Translations under genes and position numbers: made by a program | Notes under the pieces: generated by a model | The model's input: only the letters and a program-made list of their open reading frames with translations | What the model was told of the DNA's origin: nothing | The model's database searches: none | Shown: positions 7,582 to 15,147 of the stretch, piece after piece | How positions within the stretch are numbered: position 1 is the first letter of the stretch | How the letters are laid out: each line of letters begins with the position of its first letter | Assembly (NCBI GenBank): GCA_964591085.1 | Contig: CAZPXH010000029.1 | Coordinates: 1-15,147, forward strand | Direction: 5' to 3' | Origin: CAZPXH01 sp964591085 | GTDB taxonomy: Bacteria > Spirochaetota > Spirochaetia > DSM-27196 > CAZPXH01 | DNA: 15,147 nucleotides

Positions 7582-7665
7582 ATGAACGCTACATATGCAG
7601 GCAAGGGTATTCGGGGACTTCTGGTAGTCGGCATCGTACTGGCCACTGTGGCGTGCCCCGCATAA
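7582..7665 (+). pseudogene. Detached lipoprotein signal peptide of the beta-helix gene, ended by in-frame TAA
   Basis: ATG 7582 starts 27 codons: a charged N-region (KGIR), a hydrophobic core (LLVVGIVLATVA), then Cys25. TVAC resembles a lipobox, with an unusual Thr at -3. TAA at 7663-7665 stops it two codons after the Cys. The same frame then stays open from 7666 to 9147 and encodes the mature beta-helix protein. The natural gene therefore appears to be 7582-9147 (about 520 aa), broken by one stop. A nonsense mutation, a base-call error, programmed readthrough or a reinitiation leader would all fit; the sequence alone cannot decide. Confidence 0.75.
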
Positions 7666-7686
7666 ATCGGGCGTGATCCCGCGGGG

Positions 7687-9147
7687 GTGCCGGGACCGGA
7701 GATCCTGCCAGAGGAGACCGAGCACTTCGGGCTGGTGGAGGTCAGCATGAGTGTTCCCGGTGAGACCCTCACAATCTTGTACACCGTAGATGGCTCTGAG
7801 CCGACTCCGGAGTCAGCTCAGTACTCCTCGCCGTTTGTCCTCGGTCCCGGCACACACGTTGTGTCGGCAATCGCGGTTGATGCAGACGGGGAAAGCAGTC
7901 CGGTGAGCACCCGGTCCTACGACGTGAGCGCGGGGATCCTTGTCACCAGCAGCGCAGACAGCGGTCCCGGAAGCCTGCGTGACGCGCTTGCCAACGCAAG
8001 TCCCGGTGACGAGATCCGCTTTACCGAGGACATGACTATCACCCTCTCCTACACCGATGCAGAAGACCGCCGCGGGCTGGAAATCGACCGGGACATTGAG
8101 ATTGATGGCACAGGCCGCAGCGTTGTCATTGATACCGATGGCGCGCAGCGGCACTTCACCTTCACGGCGGACAGCCTGTTTGTGCGAATTGCCAATCTCA
8201 CCCTCCGCAACGGCGCGCCGGACAACGGTGGCCTCCTTCCCGGTGGCAGCATCTACGTATCCTTCGGGAGCGATCTCACCGTTGAGTCTGTTCGATTTGA
8301 GGACAACCTCGGCTTGCGCGGTGGCGCGATTGCTCTGCTGGACTTCCAGGCCACCGTTACCGCAAGCGAGTTCATCTCCAACGAGGCATGGGGACAAGGC
8401 GGGGGAATCTGGCTGTACAACAGCTCCTTGGATGTAGTGGACAGTCTGCTTGAGGAGAACGTTGCGGGAACCGGTGGCCAAGCCGGTGGCAATCTTGCAG
8501 CCGGTCCCGATGCCCCGGACGTGGAATACCTGGGCGGGGCAATCTACAACTCCGGATCCACCATGCACGTACTGTCCAGCGAGTTCTTCGGTAACGGTGC
8601 ACCACGGGACGGGCGAGGGGCCGCTATTGAGACAACATCCGAGCTGACCATCCACAGCAGCGCCTTTGTAGGCAACCTAGCCGATCCGGCTGTTGCCAAT
8701 GCCGGCGCAATCTACACCGCGGGAGACACCTCAATCCGCTACAGCAGCTTTGCCGCAAACGTGGGTGCAAGCGGTCGCGAGCACATCTACTTCCGATCCC
8801 AGTTTGCCACGTACAACATGCGAAACGTGGCGATGGATGCGCCAGACTTTGGCCTCGGCGCAAGCGTGACGGTGGACCAGAGCGACAACTCCACCACTTC
8901 GCCGGGCTTCACCCTCAGCCCGGAGGATGGCGCCGACAACATCTGGGGCACCGCAGACGATGGCTACGGCGATCTAACCCGGGGCGATAGCTCGCCGCTC
9001 ATTGACGCCGGTGACGATCAGTTCTTCTGGACTAAAGGGCTGGACCTGGACGGGGACGGGGACACGGCGGAGGACGAAGCGCTAGACGCGGTGGGAAATC
9101 CGCGGGTGGTGGGGACAGTCGATATTGGAGCGTACGAGCGGCAGTAG
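7687..9147 (+). CDS. Right-handed parallel beta-helix protein with chitobiase-C-like N-terminal domain
   Basis: From GTG 7687 this gives 486 aa; the frame is actually open from 7666. Residues about 15-75 (ETLTILYTVDGSEPTP through SSPFVLGPGTHVVSAIAVDA) look like the chitobiase/beta-hexosaminidase C-terminal-like Ig fold often found on secreted proteins. SSADSGPGSLRDALANA is the usual opening of a beta-helix domain. Repeated coils follow, with NLTLRNG, GGAIALLD, GGGIWLYNSSLDV, GGAIYNSGSTMHV and AGAIYTAGDTSI. The end (SPLIDAGDD, DLDGDGD, GNPRVVGTVDIGAYE) is the choice-of-anchor Q type terminus. Such proteins are generally cell-surface or secreted; no catalytic residues can be named. No good ribosome-binding site precedes 7687, and the signal peptide lies upstream of an in-frame TAA. 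If translation starts here, the product would lack an export signal. Confidence 0.85.
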   Translation: MPGPEILPEETEHFGLVEVSMSVPGETLTILYTVDGSEPTPESAQYSSPFVLGPGTHVVSAIAVDADGESSPVSTRSYDVSAGILVTSSADSGPGSLRDALANASPGDEIRFTEDMTITLSYTDAEDRRGLEIDRDIEIDGTGRSVVIDTDGAQRHFTFTADSLFVRIANLTLRNGAPDNGGLLPGGSIYVSFGSDLTVESVRFEDNLGLRGGAIALLDFQATVTASEFISNEAWGQGGGIWLYNSSLDVVDSLLEENVAGTGGQAGGNLAAGPDAPDVEYLGGAIYNSGSTMHVLSSEFFGNGAPRDGRGAAIETTSELTIHSSAFVGNLADPAVANAGAIYTAGDTSIRYSSFAANVGASGREHIYFRSQFATYNMRNVAMDAPDFGLGASVTVDQSDNSTTSPGFTLSPEDGADNIWGTADDGYGDLTRGDSSPLIDAGDDQFFWTKGLDLDGDGDTAEDEALDAVGNPRVVGTVDIGAYERQ

Positions 9148-9207
9148 CGCCGCACTTCCGGTAGGTAAGGTCTCTTCTGCTGCGAGGTAGCGCGTAGTTC
9201 CTGCCCG

Positions 9208-9819
9208 TCAGCGCCCTATCCCACGGATTGCAGAAAGGCCGGCAACTACGGCCGCTACTGATTCCTTCACGCTGAGTCTCTGCCCGGTTCGGAGTTGCTC
9301 CCAGGCCTGCCAGGACAGCATGAGCCTGACTGCCCGCGCTTCGGGCGAATTTATGGCAATGTGGCGGAAGAGCAGGGGCCGTAGTACGCTCCGGATTTCG
9401 TCTCGGTACAGTGACTCCGCGCGTACCTGCTCGGCACTGAGTGCATCATCCTGCTTCCGGACTCGTTCCATCACGCGGCGAAGCGGCGTGACGTACTCAT
9501 AGACTGCAGCGAAGTGGGCCACCAGTCGGGGCAGCTGCTCATCTCCCGGAAAGCTGCCGAGGTCCGGGAACGGAAACCGCTCGGAAATCTCTGCGATCAT
9601 CAGGTCAGATGCCGCGCGCAGGAGCGCTCCTCTGTCTTCAAAGAGGCGGAAGACCGATCGGCGGGACACTTCTGCCCGCTCTGCAATTTCGTCCGCGGTC
9701 GGTTCCCGGCCGGTCATTCGAATCAGATCCAGAAGTGCCCTCGATACGGCGTCCCGGTGACGCTCGGAACGGGCCCGGCGTCCATCAATCGCTGTAGCGG
9801 TGCCATCCATTCCCGCCAT
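9208..9819 (-). CDS. TetR/AcrR-family transcriptional regulator
   Basis: This 203-aa DNA-binding repressor-type protein has its helix-turn-helix near residues 38-65: PTADEIAERAEVSRRSVFRLFEDR, the classical TetR recognition region with Phe-x-x-Phe in the YxYFxxK position. The C-terminal helical part (EQVRAESLYRDEIRSVLRPL, RLMLSWQAWEQLRTGQ) is the ligand-binding and dimer domain; the ligand is unknown. ATG 9819 (on the - strand) is preferred because GGCGG lies a few bases upstream. The frame also allows ATG 9810 and an upstream TTG at 9846. A perfect palindrome just upstream (9849-9863) is a likely self-operator. The gene follows sulfatase B by about 170 nt on the same strand and converges with the beta-helix gene. 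Its targets are inferred only from position. Confidence 0.88.
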   Translation of the reverse strand: MAGMDGTATAIDGRRARSERHRDAVSRALLDLIRMTGREPTADEIAERAEVSRRSVFRLFEDRGALLRAASDLMIAEISERFPFPDLGSFPGDEQLPRLVAHFAAVYEYVTPLRRVMERVRKQDDALSAEQVRAESLYRDEIRSVLRPLLFRHIAINSPEARAVRLMLSWQAWEQLRTGQRLSVKESVAAVVAGLSAIRGIGR

Positions 9820-9848
9820 TATCCGCCGCGAATTGGTGGTAGTCAATT

Positions 9849-9863
9849 TGTAGTGACACTACA
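9849..9863. promoter_or_regulatory. Perfect 15-bp palindrome, putative TetR operator
   Basis: TGTAGTGACACTACA has two 7-bp arms around a single central A, with no mismatch. It sits 29 nt upstream of the preferred TetR start and 2 nt upstream of the alternative TTG start. Size and symmetry fit a TetR-family operator. A second, smaller inverted repeat (AATTG-N8-CAATT, 9831-9848) abuts it. No copy was noticed in front of the other genes of the - strand cluster within the window. Confidence 0.6.
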
Positions 9864-9988
9864 CATGCCAAAACATAGGACGATACGCATCGCGAAGCAC
9901 TACGCCCGGGATGTCGTTTCATCATCAACGGAAGCCTGATTGCCAACGGAATCGCGCGGACCCCTGTGGACCGGAACTGAAGCGCAGA

Positions 9989-11476
9989 CTACCTCATCTT
10001 CCCGGCAACGATCTCTGCCAGTCGGGGAACGGAGCTTTGGAGCTCATCCAGGATGGCAGCCCGCAGCTCGGAAATTCGCTCTGCTGGCGCGTGATCCGGG
10101 TACAGATTTTGCGTCTCAAGCGGATCGGCGACCAGGTCGTAGTACTCATCGATGTCTTTGCCGTGGAACACATACTTGTCCTCTGGTGTCCGGATGCAGA
10201 CGTTCATCGGGCGCCAGGTTTCCGGCGTGTAGTCATTCGGGTTCTCGTACTCGCCACGCGCCTTGCTCGCGGCATGGAAGGCCTCCGAGATGACATAGTC
10301 ACGATGGCGGTCTGGCTCACTACCGGACAGCGCGCCGGCGAAAGAGACCCCATCAGTAGCAGACCCAATGTCCACACCGCAGGACTCGGCGAGCGTGGGA
10401 ATCACGTCCAGGAGGGACACGAACATATCGCGGGTTGACCCCCGGCGAGACTCCGGGTGGGAGACTATGAGGGGAACCCGATTCACCTCTTCATACTGCA
10501 CCTCAAAGCCTTTCAGGTTCAGCCGGTGACTCCCCATCATGTCACCATGGTCGCTGAGGTAGACGATGATTGTGTCATCGTAGAGTCCCTCGGCCTGGAG
10601 CCACGCCACGATGCGGCCAACCTGAGCGTCAATAAGGGAACAGAAGCCCCAGTAATGCGAGATGAGCTTGCGCCATGATGGTTCATCCAGATCCCTGGTC
10701 TGTTGGTAGTGCTTGGACCCGATGATTTCGTCCGGCTTTCCATCCAGGCCTGAGCTGAAGTTCGGCGGCAGCTCAACCTCGTTCGGATTTATGAGGGAGG
10801 CAAAGGGCTCCGGGACGATCATGGGGAAATGCGGGGCATTGTAGGAGCAGACCGCAAAGAACGGAGCCCCCGCCGGGCGTTGCGTCAGCTGCTCCAGGAA
10901 GCGCTCCGTTTGCCAGGTCTCCAGGTGATGGTCCAGGTGAATTTCGGAAGTACCGCAAATCACCTTGCTTCGGGGCAGGGTCATCTGCTGCTCGGCAAAG
11001 GTCAGGTTCTCAATGTCGTTTGGGTCTATCTCGTACCCGAGTCCCGTGGCGTAGGCACGGTACTCGGAAATGTGCCTGCCGCGGTCCCGGCCATCAATCA
11101 CGTCCGGTATGGCTAGCGAGGAGGCAAAGCCCATCCGAGACGGCGTGGTTCCAGGGACGTGCCACTTTCCGGTGTACGCCGTGTAGTACCCCGAGCGGGC
11201 AAAAGCCGCAACCATGCCACCGTCTCTGAGCTCAGGCCTGATGTGAAGCCAGTTTGCAAGAACGTGGTGGTTGTGCGGCATCATGCCTGTCCAGAGGCTT
11301 GCGCGCGCCGGGCAGCAGAGTGAGTAGGGTGTGTAGCAGTGGTTGAAGCGCGTGCCGTTTGCGGCCAGGGCGTCTATGTGCGGCGTTCTGGCAACGGGGT
11401 TTCCGTACGCCCCCAGCGTATCAACCCGCTGCTCGTCACTCATCAGGATCAGGACGTTCGGCTGCCGTTGCTTCAT
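9989..11476 (-). CDS. Sulfatase (alkaline phosphatase superfamily), sulfatase B
   Basis: This 495-aa type I sulfatase hydrolyses sulfate esters, probably on a glycan or sugar. The active-site motif is Cys54-Cys55-Pro-Ala-Arg58 followed by ASLWTG. Cys54 is the residue expected to be converted to formylglycine. The metal-site start is SDEQRVDTLGAYGN (Asp14, Glu15), and SDHGDMMGSH supplies Asp309 and His310. TGKWH matches the Lys-x-His sulfate-binding motif, and APHFP contributes the next conserved His. No signal peptide is seen, which implies a cytoplasmic enzyme acting after uptake, though non-classical export cannot be excluded. The ATG has only a weak GGGG upstream. It lies 89 nt after the glycoside hydrolase gene on the same strand. 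The substrate cannot be told from sequence. Confidence 0.93.
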   Translation of the reverse strand: MKQRQPNVLILMSDEQRVDTLGAYGNPVARTPHIDALAANGTRFNHCYTPYSLCCPARASLWTGMMPHNHHVLANWLHIRPELRDGGMVAAFARSGYYTAYTGKWHVPGTTPSRMGFASSLAIPDVIDGRDRGRHISEYRAYATGLGYEIDPNDIENLTFAEQQMTLPRSKVICGTSEIHLDHHLETWQTERFLEQLTQRPAGAPFFAVCSYNAPHFPMIVPEPFASLINPNEVELPPNFSSGLDGKPDEIIGSKHYQQTRDLDEPSWRKLISHYWGFCSLIDAQVGRIVAWLQAEGLYDDTIIVYLSDHGDMMGSHRLNLKGFEVQYEEVNRVPLIVSHPESRRGSTRDMFVSLLDVIPTLAESCGVDIGSATDGVSFAGALSGSEPDRHRDYVISEAFHAASKARGEYENPNDYTPETWRPMNVCIRTPEDKYVFHGKDIDEYYDLVADPLETQNLYPDHAPAERISELRAAILDELQSSVPRLAEIVAGKMR

Positions 11477-11565
11477 GTCCGTTGACCCCGCACGCGTTGC
11501 AGCTGCCTCACCGCCGCAGACCCGTTCCGCGCTGCAGCCGTTTCAATCCCTTCCGGCACGGCGTA

Positions 11566-12519
11566 TCAGTTCCTGCCGAGAAACTGGAATGCCGCTGCGC
11601 GGATCCACTCAGGCCAGTCTCGCCGCTCTTCCAGGATCAGGGAGCTGTTGCCTGAGACAGCGCGTGCATCCGCCAGTGAGTAGACGGTGCCGTCCTCATG
11701 AAAGAGCCCGTTGAAGGTGCCCGCGGCGCGCTGGCCGGAGAGGTAGGCCGGCTTGATCATGAGAGACCAGAAGAAGCTGCCGATGCCTGACTCAGCCACC
11801 AGATCAGCGAAGGATGCCAGGTCCGGCCCCAGCTGATCTTCGGGCATTGCTTCCCCCCGCCACCCGGAGCGGTCGCGGATGCGCTGCCATTCGGAGATCC
11901 ACACCGGTTTCCCGATGGTGTCCTGCAGCAGGCGCGCGTCATCCAGGGACTGCTGTATGTCAGCCTTGCTCCGCGGGAAGTTGTGGTGGAACTGCCAGAT
12001 TGCAAGCCCAAGGTCTGCGTACGNNNNNNNNNNNNNNNNNNNNNNNNNNNNNNNNNNNNNNNNNNNNNNNNNNNNNNNNNNNNNNNNNNNNNNNNNNNNN
12101 NNNNNNNNNNNNNNNNNNNNNNNCACAAAGCGTCGGGGACCGTCCCAGAGTTGATCATTGAGTACAATCTCACTGGACGGTGAGGCCAGGCAGTAGGAGG
12201 TCCCGAAGTCCGTGTTGCCAAGGCGTTCGGCACTCGGGTCCGGGCCGTTCCCCTCAAACAGGCTGGGAACAATCGCGATGCCACGGGCATCGGCTGCCTG
12301 TAGCAAATGGTCAAAGGCTGAGAACGCAGCTTCGCTGTCTTCCAGCCAGTATTCGTAGCTGAGCCACAGGCGGAGGGCGTTGAGATCGATCAGGCTCGCG
12401 TAGCCCAGGTCTCTGACACTCTCTTCCGGGTCATAGTTTCGCCACATCTGGTACGCGTTCCACGCCCGGGATGTGACGTACACGGCGCCCTTGGGCGTGA
12501 AGATGTTGTGGTTGTTCAT
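11566..12519 (-). CDS. GH5-like (clan GH-A) glycoside hydrolase, interrupted by assembly gap
   Basis: Both sides of the N run read in one frame as a TIM-barrel glycoside hydrolase. Before the gap: AWNAYQMWRNYDPEESVRDL, LNALRLWLSYEYW (the beta-2 strand with a conserved Arg) and GIAIVPSLFEG. After it: LGLAIWQFHHN (beta-6) and KPVWISEWQRI, in which the Glu encoded at 11890-11892 is the likely nucleophile. GSFFWSLMIKPAYLSG and TFNGLFHEDGTVY form the barrel end. The Asn-Glu-Pro segment with the acid/base Glu is expected inside the gap. No signal peptide is seen. AGGAG at 12531-12535 precedes the ATG by 11 nt. It lies between two sulfatase genes, suggesting a sulfated oligosaccharide substrate. Family number and specificity are uncertain; only clan GH-A is confident. 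Confidence 0.78.
   Translation of the reverse strand: MNNHNIFTPKGAVYVTSRAWNAYQMWRNYDPEESVRDLGYASLIDLNALRLWLSYEYWLEDSEAAFSAFDHLLQAADARGIAIVPSLFEGNGPDPSAERLGNTDFGTSYCLASPSSEIVLNDQLWDGPRRFVXXXXXXXXXXXXXXXXXXXXXXXXXXXXXXXXXXYADLGLAIWQFHHNFPRSKADIQQSLDDARLLQDTIGKPVWISEWQRIRDRSGWRGEAMPEDQLGPDLASFADLVAESGIGSFFWSLMIKPAYLSGQRAAGTFNGLFHEDGTVYSLADARAVSGNSSLILEERRDWPEWIRAAAFQFLGRN
12024..12123. other. Assembly gap of 100 N inside the glycoside hydrolase gene
   Basis: There are exactly 100 undetermined bases, the usual placeholder for a scaffold join of unknown length. The reading frames on both sides happen to agree at this length. The missing barrel strands 4-5 should need more than 33 residues, so the true gap is probably longer. 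Confidence 0.97.
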
Positions 12520-12550
12520 GAACTGCGCCTCTCCTGGACTGGTGACGCCA

Positions 12551-13987
12551 CTACGGGAGCAACGTCTTCATGAAATGGGAAAGAATTGCTTGCTGGAGCC
12601 TCACAACCTGGGCCTGGTAGTCCGGCTGCGAGGAGCGATCCTCAAACTCCTTCGGGTCAAGCTGGAGATCAAAAAGCTCGGTGAACTCCCTGCCCCCCTT
12701 CGTGACTCGGACAAGCTTGAATCGCCCATCGCTTACGGAGATGAAGTTCTCGCCTTCGGCGAAGGTGAAGGTTTCCCCACCTCCTGCGATGTGTTCCCGG
12801 AACTCAACTCCATCGCATGGCACACCCTCAGACCCGGTTTCCGACAGGATTGTGGGGAGAATGTCCAACGTTGTGACTCTGGCACCCACCAGTTCATGTC
12901 CGGCTTGATCCGGGTACTGAACCAGCAACGGAACGTTGAGGACATCCTCGTACGCGCAGGTGTTTTTCCCCCACAGCCGATGGTGTCCCAGCATTTCCCC
13001 GTGGTCCGCCGTGAAGATGACCAGGAGGTTTGCTCCGAACTTCCGGCGAGCTTCAGCCAGAATCTGGCCCACGTAGTCATCAATCTGCGCAACGTTGGCG
13101 TAGTAGTTCCGCCGAAGCTGCGTCCAGTATTCGTCTGTGTAGTTCCTGGTGGCTCCGTCCGGTGCGGCAAGGCTCCCCTCAATTCCGGGTCCACCGCCGT
13201 GGTAGGCCCAGTGGAAGATGCGGTCCTTGCTGTCAAACTCGCCGTCCCGAACGTTGAGCTGCTCGCCCTCCAGCGCATCCATATCAACGCGTGAGTAGTA
13301 CTCCTCCGGCGGGTCAAACGGGAAATGGGGACCGCTGAAGGAGACCCACATGCACTGGGCCTGCTGTGCGTTGCAGGTCTGGATGTATTCAACAGCCTTG
13401 AGGCCAACCCTGCTGTCCGGGTGCCATTCGGCCGGCCCGGGAAAGGGGAACAGGCGCATATGGTCCTTGTTCCAGATTTCCTTCCGGTACGATTCCAGAT
13501 ACCCCGCGGCTTCCAGTTCCTGGCTGTAGTCGTCCGAGTACCAGACGGAGACCTGGTTTCCGTCCTGGACGTAGAGATGGTCTATGCCGAGGGACCGATA
13601 GTAGTCGCGCTCTTCAAAGGGCTGGGTTGCATCCGGATGTGCACTATCGTAAGGCACCGGCGCAAAGTGGCACTTGCCGATCATCGCCGTGCGGTAGTTC
13701 TGCTTCCGAACGGTGTTGAAGAAGTTGGGAACCGAAGCGTTGAGCTCCTGCTTGCGGAAGTTGCTGTAGGCACCGTTGCGGTGAGGGTAAAGGCCGGTGA
13801 GCATTGCGCAGCGGGATGGCAGGCACCAGGGGCTTGCCGCGTAGGCAGCATCAAACTGCAGTGACTGCTGCGCAAGGCCATCAAGGTGTGGTGTCTTGAT
13901 GACCCGGTTCCCATAGCAGCCCAGGGAGTCCTTGCGCATCTCATCAACCGTGATGAACAGGACACTCGGCCGGATGTTCGCACTCAT
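12551..13987 (-). CDS. Sulfatase (alkaline phosphatase superfamily), sulfatase A
   Basis: This 478-aa type I sulfatase carries the classical motif Cys55-Leu-Pro-Ser-Arg59, followed by MLTGLYPHRNG; Cys55 would become the formylglycine nucleophile. FITVDEMRKDSLGCYGN holds the first metal ligands (Asp15, Glu16), and TADHGEMLGHH gives Asp328 and His329. GKCHFAP has the conserved Lys-x-His, and GPHFPFDPP the next conserved His. HWAYHGGG and the C-terminal ELFDLQLDPKE also match the family. No signal peptide is visible. The ATG shares its A with the tctA stop (TAATG), a strong sign of translational coupling in one operon. It is clearly different from sulfatase B, so the two probably remove sulfate from different positions or substrates. 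No maturase gene is in the window. Confidence 0.94.
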   Translation of the reverse strand: MSANIRPSVLFITVDEMRKDSLGCYGNRVIKTPHLDGLAQQSLQFDAAYAASPWCLPSRCAMLTGLYPHRNGAYSNFRKQELNASVPNFFNTVRKQNYRTAMIGKCHFAPVPYDSAHPDATQPFEERDYYRSLGIDHLYVQDGNQVSVWYSDDYSQELEAAGYLESYRKEIWNKDHMRLFPFPGPAEWHPDSRVGLKAVEYIQTCNAQQAQCMWVSFSGPHFPFDPPEEYYSRVDMDALEGEQLNVRDGEFDSKDRIFHWAYHGGGPGIEGSLAAPDGATRNYTDEYWTQLRRNYYANVAQIDDYVGQILAEARRKFGANLLVIFTADHGEMLGHHRLWGKNTCAYEDVLNVPLLVQYPDQAGHELVGARVTTLDILPTILSETGSEGVPCDGVEFREHIAGGGETFTFAEGENFISVSDGRFKLVRVTKGGREFTELFDLQLDPKEFEDRSSQPDYQAQVVRLQQAILSHFMKTLLP

Positions 13988-15147
13988 TATCGCCCTTCCT
14001 CGGATGCCGCCGCGCGTTCGGCGGCCAGCTGCTTCACCCGCTTTGCGTTCCGCCGCATGGTCAAGCCGATGTAGACGGCTGTAAGGATGATCAGAGCCAG
14101 AGAGATCGGGCGCGTAAAAAAGATAGCGATGCTGCCCTGGCCCATGACCATGGACCTGCTCAGGTTGACCTCTGCAAGTGGGCCGAGAACCATCCCGATG
14201 ATGAACGGGGCGCGAGTGAATCCAATCTTGCCGAGGAAGTAAAAGATCAGGGAGAAACTCATTGCAGTGTACAGACTGAACATCTGGCCGGTAACCGCGT
14301 AGGCACCCACCATGCTGATCACCGAGAGGATCGGGAGGATCAGCGCAGCGGGCACGTTCAGAATCTTTGCAAAGAGCCCCGCCAGATACTTGCCCTGGAG
14401 GAAGATGAACACGTTGATCAGGATGAAGCTGATCATGATTGCGTAAACAGTGACGCCTTGTGTCCGGAACAGCCCCGGGCCGGGTGTCAGTCCATGCACC
14501 GTGAGCGCACCCACCAGGGTCGCTGCAGCTACCGTCCCCGGAATTCCAAGCGTGAACAAGGGGATGAACGATGAAGCGGTCGTGGCGCTGTTGCCCGCTT
14601 CCGGAGCTGCGATGCCCTCCAGTATGCCAGTTCCAAATCGCTCCGGATGTTTTGAGGAGTTCTTAGCGCTGCTGTAGCTCATGAATGAGGCAATGGCGGC
14701 TCCCGTACCCGGGATTGCACCGATCAGCGCGCCAATGACAGATCCACGGGCAATCGGGCCGGCACAGCTCTTCAGCTCTGCCAGGCTGACCGTTTCCCTG
14801 TTGTTTGTCTTGAACTCGTCCGAGATCTTCTTGTCGTAGGCCCGTTTCCCGACCATGTCGATGAGATTGGGAATTGCAAAAGTCCCAAACATCACCGTGA
14901 CCAGCGGGAAGCCGTTGTAAAGATTGAGACTGCCGAAGGCGAACCTCAGGACCCCGGTCTGCGAGTCCAGTCCCACGGAGGACACCAGCATTCCAAGCAT
15001 TGCCGAAAGTATGCCCAGAAGCAGATTGCCTCCACTTACGCCTGCGATAATCGTGAGCCCGAACAGAGAGATGATGAAGTACTCCGGTGGGGCGATGAGC
15101 AGTGCCACCCGAGCGAGCAGCGGTGCAAAGAACAGGAGGCAGAATGC
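13987..15147 (-). CDS. tctA: Tripartite tricarboxylate transporter large permease (TctA-type), 3' part
   Basis: This is a polytopic inner-membrane symporter subunit of the TTT family, which imports small carboxylates with a TctC-type binding protein and the small subunit TctB. The frame is open to the window edge; 386 aa of a normal 500 or so are present, so about the first 115 are missing. The diagnostic second half is clear: GALIGAIPGTGAAIASFMSY, FGTGILEGIAAPEAGNSA and LFTLGIPGTVAAATLVGAL. GLDSQTGVLRFAFG and the long TM segments to the C-terminus also fit. The C-terminal tail (MRRNAKRVKQLAAERAAA) is basic and cytoplasmic. Its stop overlaps the sulfatase A start. The partner genes, if present, lie beyond the right edge. 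The substrate is not predictable; the neighbours suggest a sugar acid or sulfated sugar derivative. Confidence 0.94.
   Translation of the reverse strand, partial: AFCLLFFAPLLARVALLIAPPEYFIISLFGLTIIAGVSGGNLLLGILSAMLGMLVSSVGLDSQTGVLRFAFGSLNLYNGFPLVTVMFGTFAIPNLIDMVGKRAYDKKISDEFKTNNRETVSLAELKSCAGPIARGSVIGALIGAIPGTGAAIASFMSYSSAKNSSKHPERFGTGILEGIAAPEAGNSATTASSFIPLFTLGIPGTVAAATLVGALTVHGLTPGPGLFRTQGVTVYAIMISFILINVFIFLQGKYLAGLFAKILNVPAALILPILSVISMVGAYAVTGQMFSLYTAMSFSLIFYFLGKIGFTRAPFIIGMVLGPLAEVNLSRSMVMGQGSIAIFFTRPISLALIILTAVYIGLTMRRNAKRVKQLAAERAAASEEGR

Noticed and set aside
9148..9207. Possible bidirectional terminator between the converging beta-helix and TetR genes
   Set aside because: No convincing hairpin with a T-run is visible in this 60-nt stretch.
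12473..13294. 273-codon + strand frame opposite sulfatase A
   Set aside because: The - strand encodes a sulfatase with an intact active site over the same region; no motif or ribosome-binding site supports the + frame.

Overview
The window is GC-rich (by eye about 60%), with tightly packed genes and frequent GTG starts. It contains a run of exactly 100 N at 12024-12123, so it comes from a draft or metagenome scaffold. No rRNA, tRNA or taxonomic marker is present. A predicted lipoprotein signal, a zinc ABC uptake system and a TctA-type transporter suggest a Gram-negative-type free-living bacterium. The mix of a right-handed beta-helix protein with a chitobiase-C-like domain, sulfatases and a membrane GGDEF/EAL protein would fit Spirochaetota, but this is only a low-confidence guess.

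Left part, + strand: the 3' end of a zinc-binding protein gene (znuA-like) opens the window in the middle of an Asp/His tandem repeat. It is followed by the ATPase (znuC-like) and permease (znuB-like) genes, which overlap each other. Together they form a high-affinity Zn(II) (or Mn) importer operon. From about 2343 to 3515 there is no intact recognisable gene. The - strand carries a decayed gene with two frameshifts and two in-frame stops. The + strand carries a 36-codon hydrophobic ORF resembling half of an F-type ATPase c subunit, and an 81-codon orphan ORF.

Middle part, + strand: a polytopic membrane GGDEF-EAL protein (degenerate GGDEF, intact EAL) comes first, then an M3-family oligoendopeptidase. 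Next is a beta-helix protein whose lipoprotein signal peptide is separated from the mature protein by one in-frame TAA. This gene converges on the next block.

Right part, - strand: read from the right edge, the order is a TctA-type transporter subunit (partial), sulfatase A (start overlaps the tctA stop as TAATG), a GH5-like glycoside hydrolase split by the assembly gap, sulfatase B, and a TetR-type regulator with a perfect 15-bp palindrome just upstream. The first four look like one transcription unit. I infer that it takes up and desulfates or hydrolyses a sulfated glycan or sugar acid. The TetR gene lies 3' of it and may control itself and/or this cluster.
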